From contig CAKOPK010000002.1 of assembly GCA_934099115.1 (NCBI GenBank), forward strand, positions 38,282 to 102,281: DNA of 64,000 nt, given 5' to 3'. Positions 63,062-64,000 of this stretch are shown piece by piece. Numbering within the stretch: the stretch's first letter is position 1; every line of letters starts with the position of its first letter. This DNA comes from an uncultured Bacilli bacterium. GTDB lineage: Bacteria; Bacillota_I; Bacilli_A; RF39; UBA660. The notes below the pieces were generated by a model. It ran no database searches. It worked only from the letters and a program-made list of their open reading frames with translations, and was not told the DNA's origin. The position numbers were made by a program, and so were the translations under genes.

Positions 63062-63235
63062 CTTCCTTTCTTAAAAATAAAAACTCTAAAGAAATCTTTT
63101 AGGGACGAGTTAATTACCCGCGGTTCCACCCTAATTATTTCTTTAGAGAAATCACTTTCATTTTATATAGCTCCAGATTTTCCACATCCATCATCGCTTG
63201 TATGAGTTAATTATATAATAAATAACTAGCAAATT
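63062..63235 (-). ncRNA. T-box leader of glyS
   Basis: On the minus strand AGGGTGGAACCGCGGGT is the T-box core. Terminator arms are CTCTAAAGAAAT / ATTTCTTTAGAG followed by TTTTTATTTTT. The leader is shorter than the ileS one, consistent with the compact Gly T-boxes. Confidence 0.88.
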
Positions 63236-63247
63236 CAAGATGTTTTG

Positions 63248-64000
63248 TTAGGAAACTATGTAGGGATTAGAAGATGTACCATTACCACTGGTAAATTGGG
63301 TGTCTGATTTTAGATTGATGACGGGTCTAATTCCTAAAATACCATATGTCCATTCACTGTCAAGTTGCCCCCTTATATAAAAAGTTCTTGCATTAAACCA
63401 TTCAGTATTAAAAAAAATTGGTGATATAGTCCAGTATTGTTGTCCAGTAAACAAATAATATTTTAAATTATCAGTTGCATAAACACTACCTGCATAAGAT
63501 GCCTCATCTGCGGTTATTAATCCTATGGATATTGCAAATCTATCTTCTGTATCTGCACATTTTAAACTTGGAGTCTTATTTGTATATAGTCTATTATAAG
63601 TTGCATATTCTGTATATGCCTTTCCTATTCCTGTTCCATTAAATGGTGTTCTGTCGTTACAAAACGTTGCTCCATTTCCTGTTGCTATATAACTTGAGTA
63701 ACTTTTTAAATTATTATTATACCAATTATCTAATGCTTGTTTAATTGTACTATCTGTCCCTCTTCCATGGACTTCGCCACTTGTATATTGATACCCTACA
63801 TACATGTTGTCATCATAAGTGCTATTAAAAGCACTTTTTCCTATCTGAGTGGTTTCTCCTGTTTGATCTGTCGTTGGTCCATTATAGATCATTCGGATGG
63901 TTCCATCTCCATTTATTCTGATTATTCTCCAATAGAAACCACCAAACTTTACCCAGTTATCCGTTGGATTTCCGGCAAAATAATAACTTGTTCCATAATC
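63248..64000 (-). CDS. Surface-protein paralogue 5, 5' end outside window
   Basis: The reading frame is open through the right edge (DYGTSYYFAGNPTDNWVKF at the boundary), so this is the C-terminal about 250 aa. Core motifs WRIIRINGDGTIRMIYNG, GEVHGRGTDSTIK and TFCNDR are present. The variable part lies between YWTISP and GIRPVINLK and ends SSNPYIVS. The last 30 codons (LKSDTQFTSGNGTSSNPY) match paralogue 4 closely. Its anchor, promoter and any regulator lie outside. Confidence 0.85.
   Translation of the reverse strand, partial: DYGTSYYFAGNPTDNWVKFGGFYWRIIRINGDGTIRMIYNGPTTDQTGETTQIGKSAFNSTYDDNMYVGYQYTSGEVHGRGTDSTIKQALDNWYNNNLKSYSSYIATGNGATFCNDRTPFNGTGIGKAYTEYATYNRLYTNKTPSLKCADTEDRFAISIGLITADEASYAGSVYATDNLKYYLFTGQQYWTISPIFFNTEWFNARTFYIRGQLDSEWTYGILGIRPVINLKSDTQFTSGNGTSSNPYIVS

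Noticed and set aside
1..64000. Diversity-generating reverse transcriptase, transposases, tRNA genes
   Set aside because: Looked for reverse-transcriptase (YxDD), transposase and cloverleaf signatures and saw none; only the candidate variable region is present.

Overview
The window is A+T-rich chromosomal DNA of a spore-forming Bacillota, most likely an uncultured gut lineage of the Bacilli/Erysipelotrichia group. The evidence is the Bacilli-type replication set (PolC, DnaE, DnaI, DnaB, RecU, GpsB), class B RNase P RNA, T-box leaders before two tRNA synthetase genes, SD sequences of the AGGAGGTGAT type, and sporulation genes (spoIIGA-sigE, yqfC-yqfD, a CotF-like pair). TGA is used as a stop, so the code is not the Mycoplasma one. 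I saw no tRNA or rRNA genes, transposases or CRISPR array.

Layout. 1-3.0 kb: end of an MBL-fold lipoprotein gene and mutS. 4.4-10.4 kb: a conserved housekeeping operon fmt-rlmN-prpC-prkC-rsgA-rpe. 10.5-13.1 kb: a Fic protein, a 7-unit array of 40-bp hairpin repeats in the 3' region of a DUF421 gene, and two small membrane proteins. 15-19 kb: an MvaI/BcnI-like orphan nuclease, a membrane thioredoxin, a lone prepilin, a DNA glycosylase and an NfeD-SPFH pair. 19-23 kb: a NagZ-like protein facing an isolated holin-endolysin cassette. 23-29.7 kb: T-box-ileS and a 993-aa protein of unknown role. 29.8-34.5 kb: phosphohexomutase, CotF-like pair, NatAB-like ABC exporter, RluA-type pseudouridine synthase. 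36-43 kb: yqfC-yqfD-vanZ-ybeY-dgkA-era-yqzL, rodZ-like-pgsA, rnpB and gpsB. 43.5-48.1 kb: recU-ponA facing spoIIGA-sigE. 48.3-56.3 kb: dnaE-polC. 58.3-63.2 kb: dnaB-dnaI-hipA-like and T-box-glyS.

The striking accessory theme is a family of five paralogous membrane-anchored surface proteins (at 3.1, 13.2, 34.7, 56.4 and 63.2 kb) scattered singly between housekeeping operons. They share a conserved WRII-type core and a C-terminal segment that varies between a W-x-[MI]-x-P motif and a G-x-RP-x-IN motif, recalling C-type-lectin-fold (FISUMP/DUF6273-like) proteins. Several features suggest diversification or switching. One copy is frameshifted by an 11-base G tract. One carries a triplicated SD-plus-start-codon module. 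One has a 99-bp, 56% G+C, A-depleted segment exactly in the variable region, as expected of a diversity-generating retroelement target, although no reverse transcriptase lies in the window. Two copies are divergent from a dedicated double-HTH regulator across a nearly identical promoter region.

Several housekeeping proteins carry unusual active-site or domain features: IleRS with a swapped GLHH signature, PolC with a duplicated OB domain, PBP1 with KGG in place of KTG, and NagZ with Asn in place of the dyad Asp.
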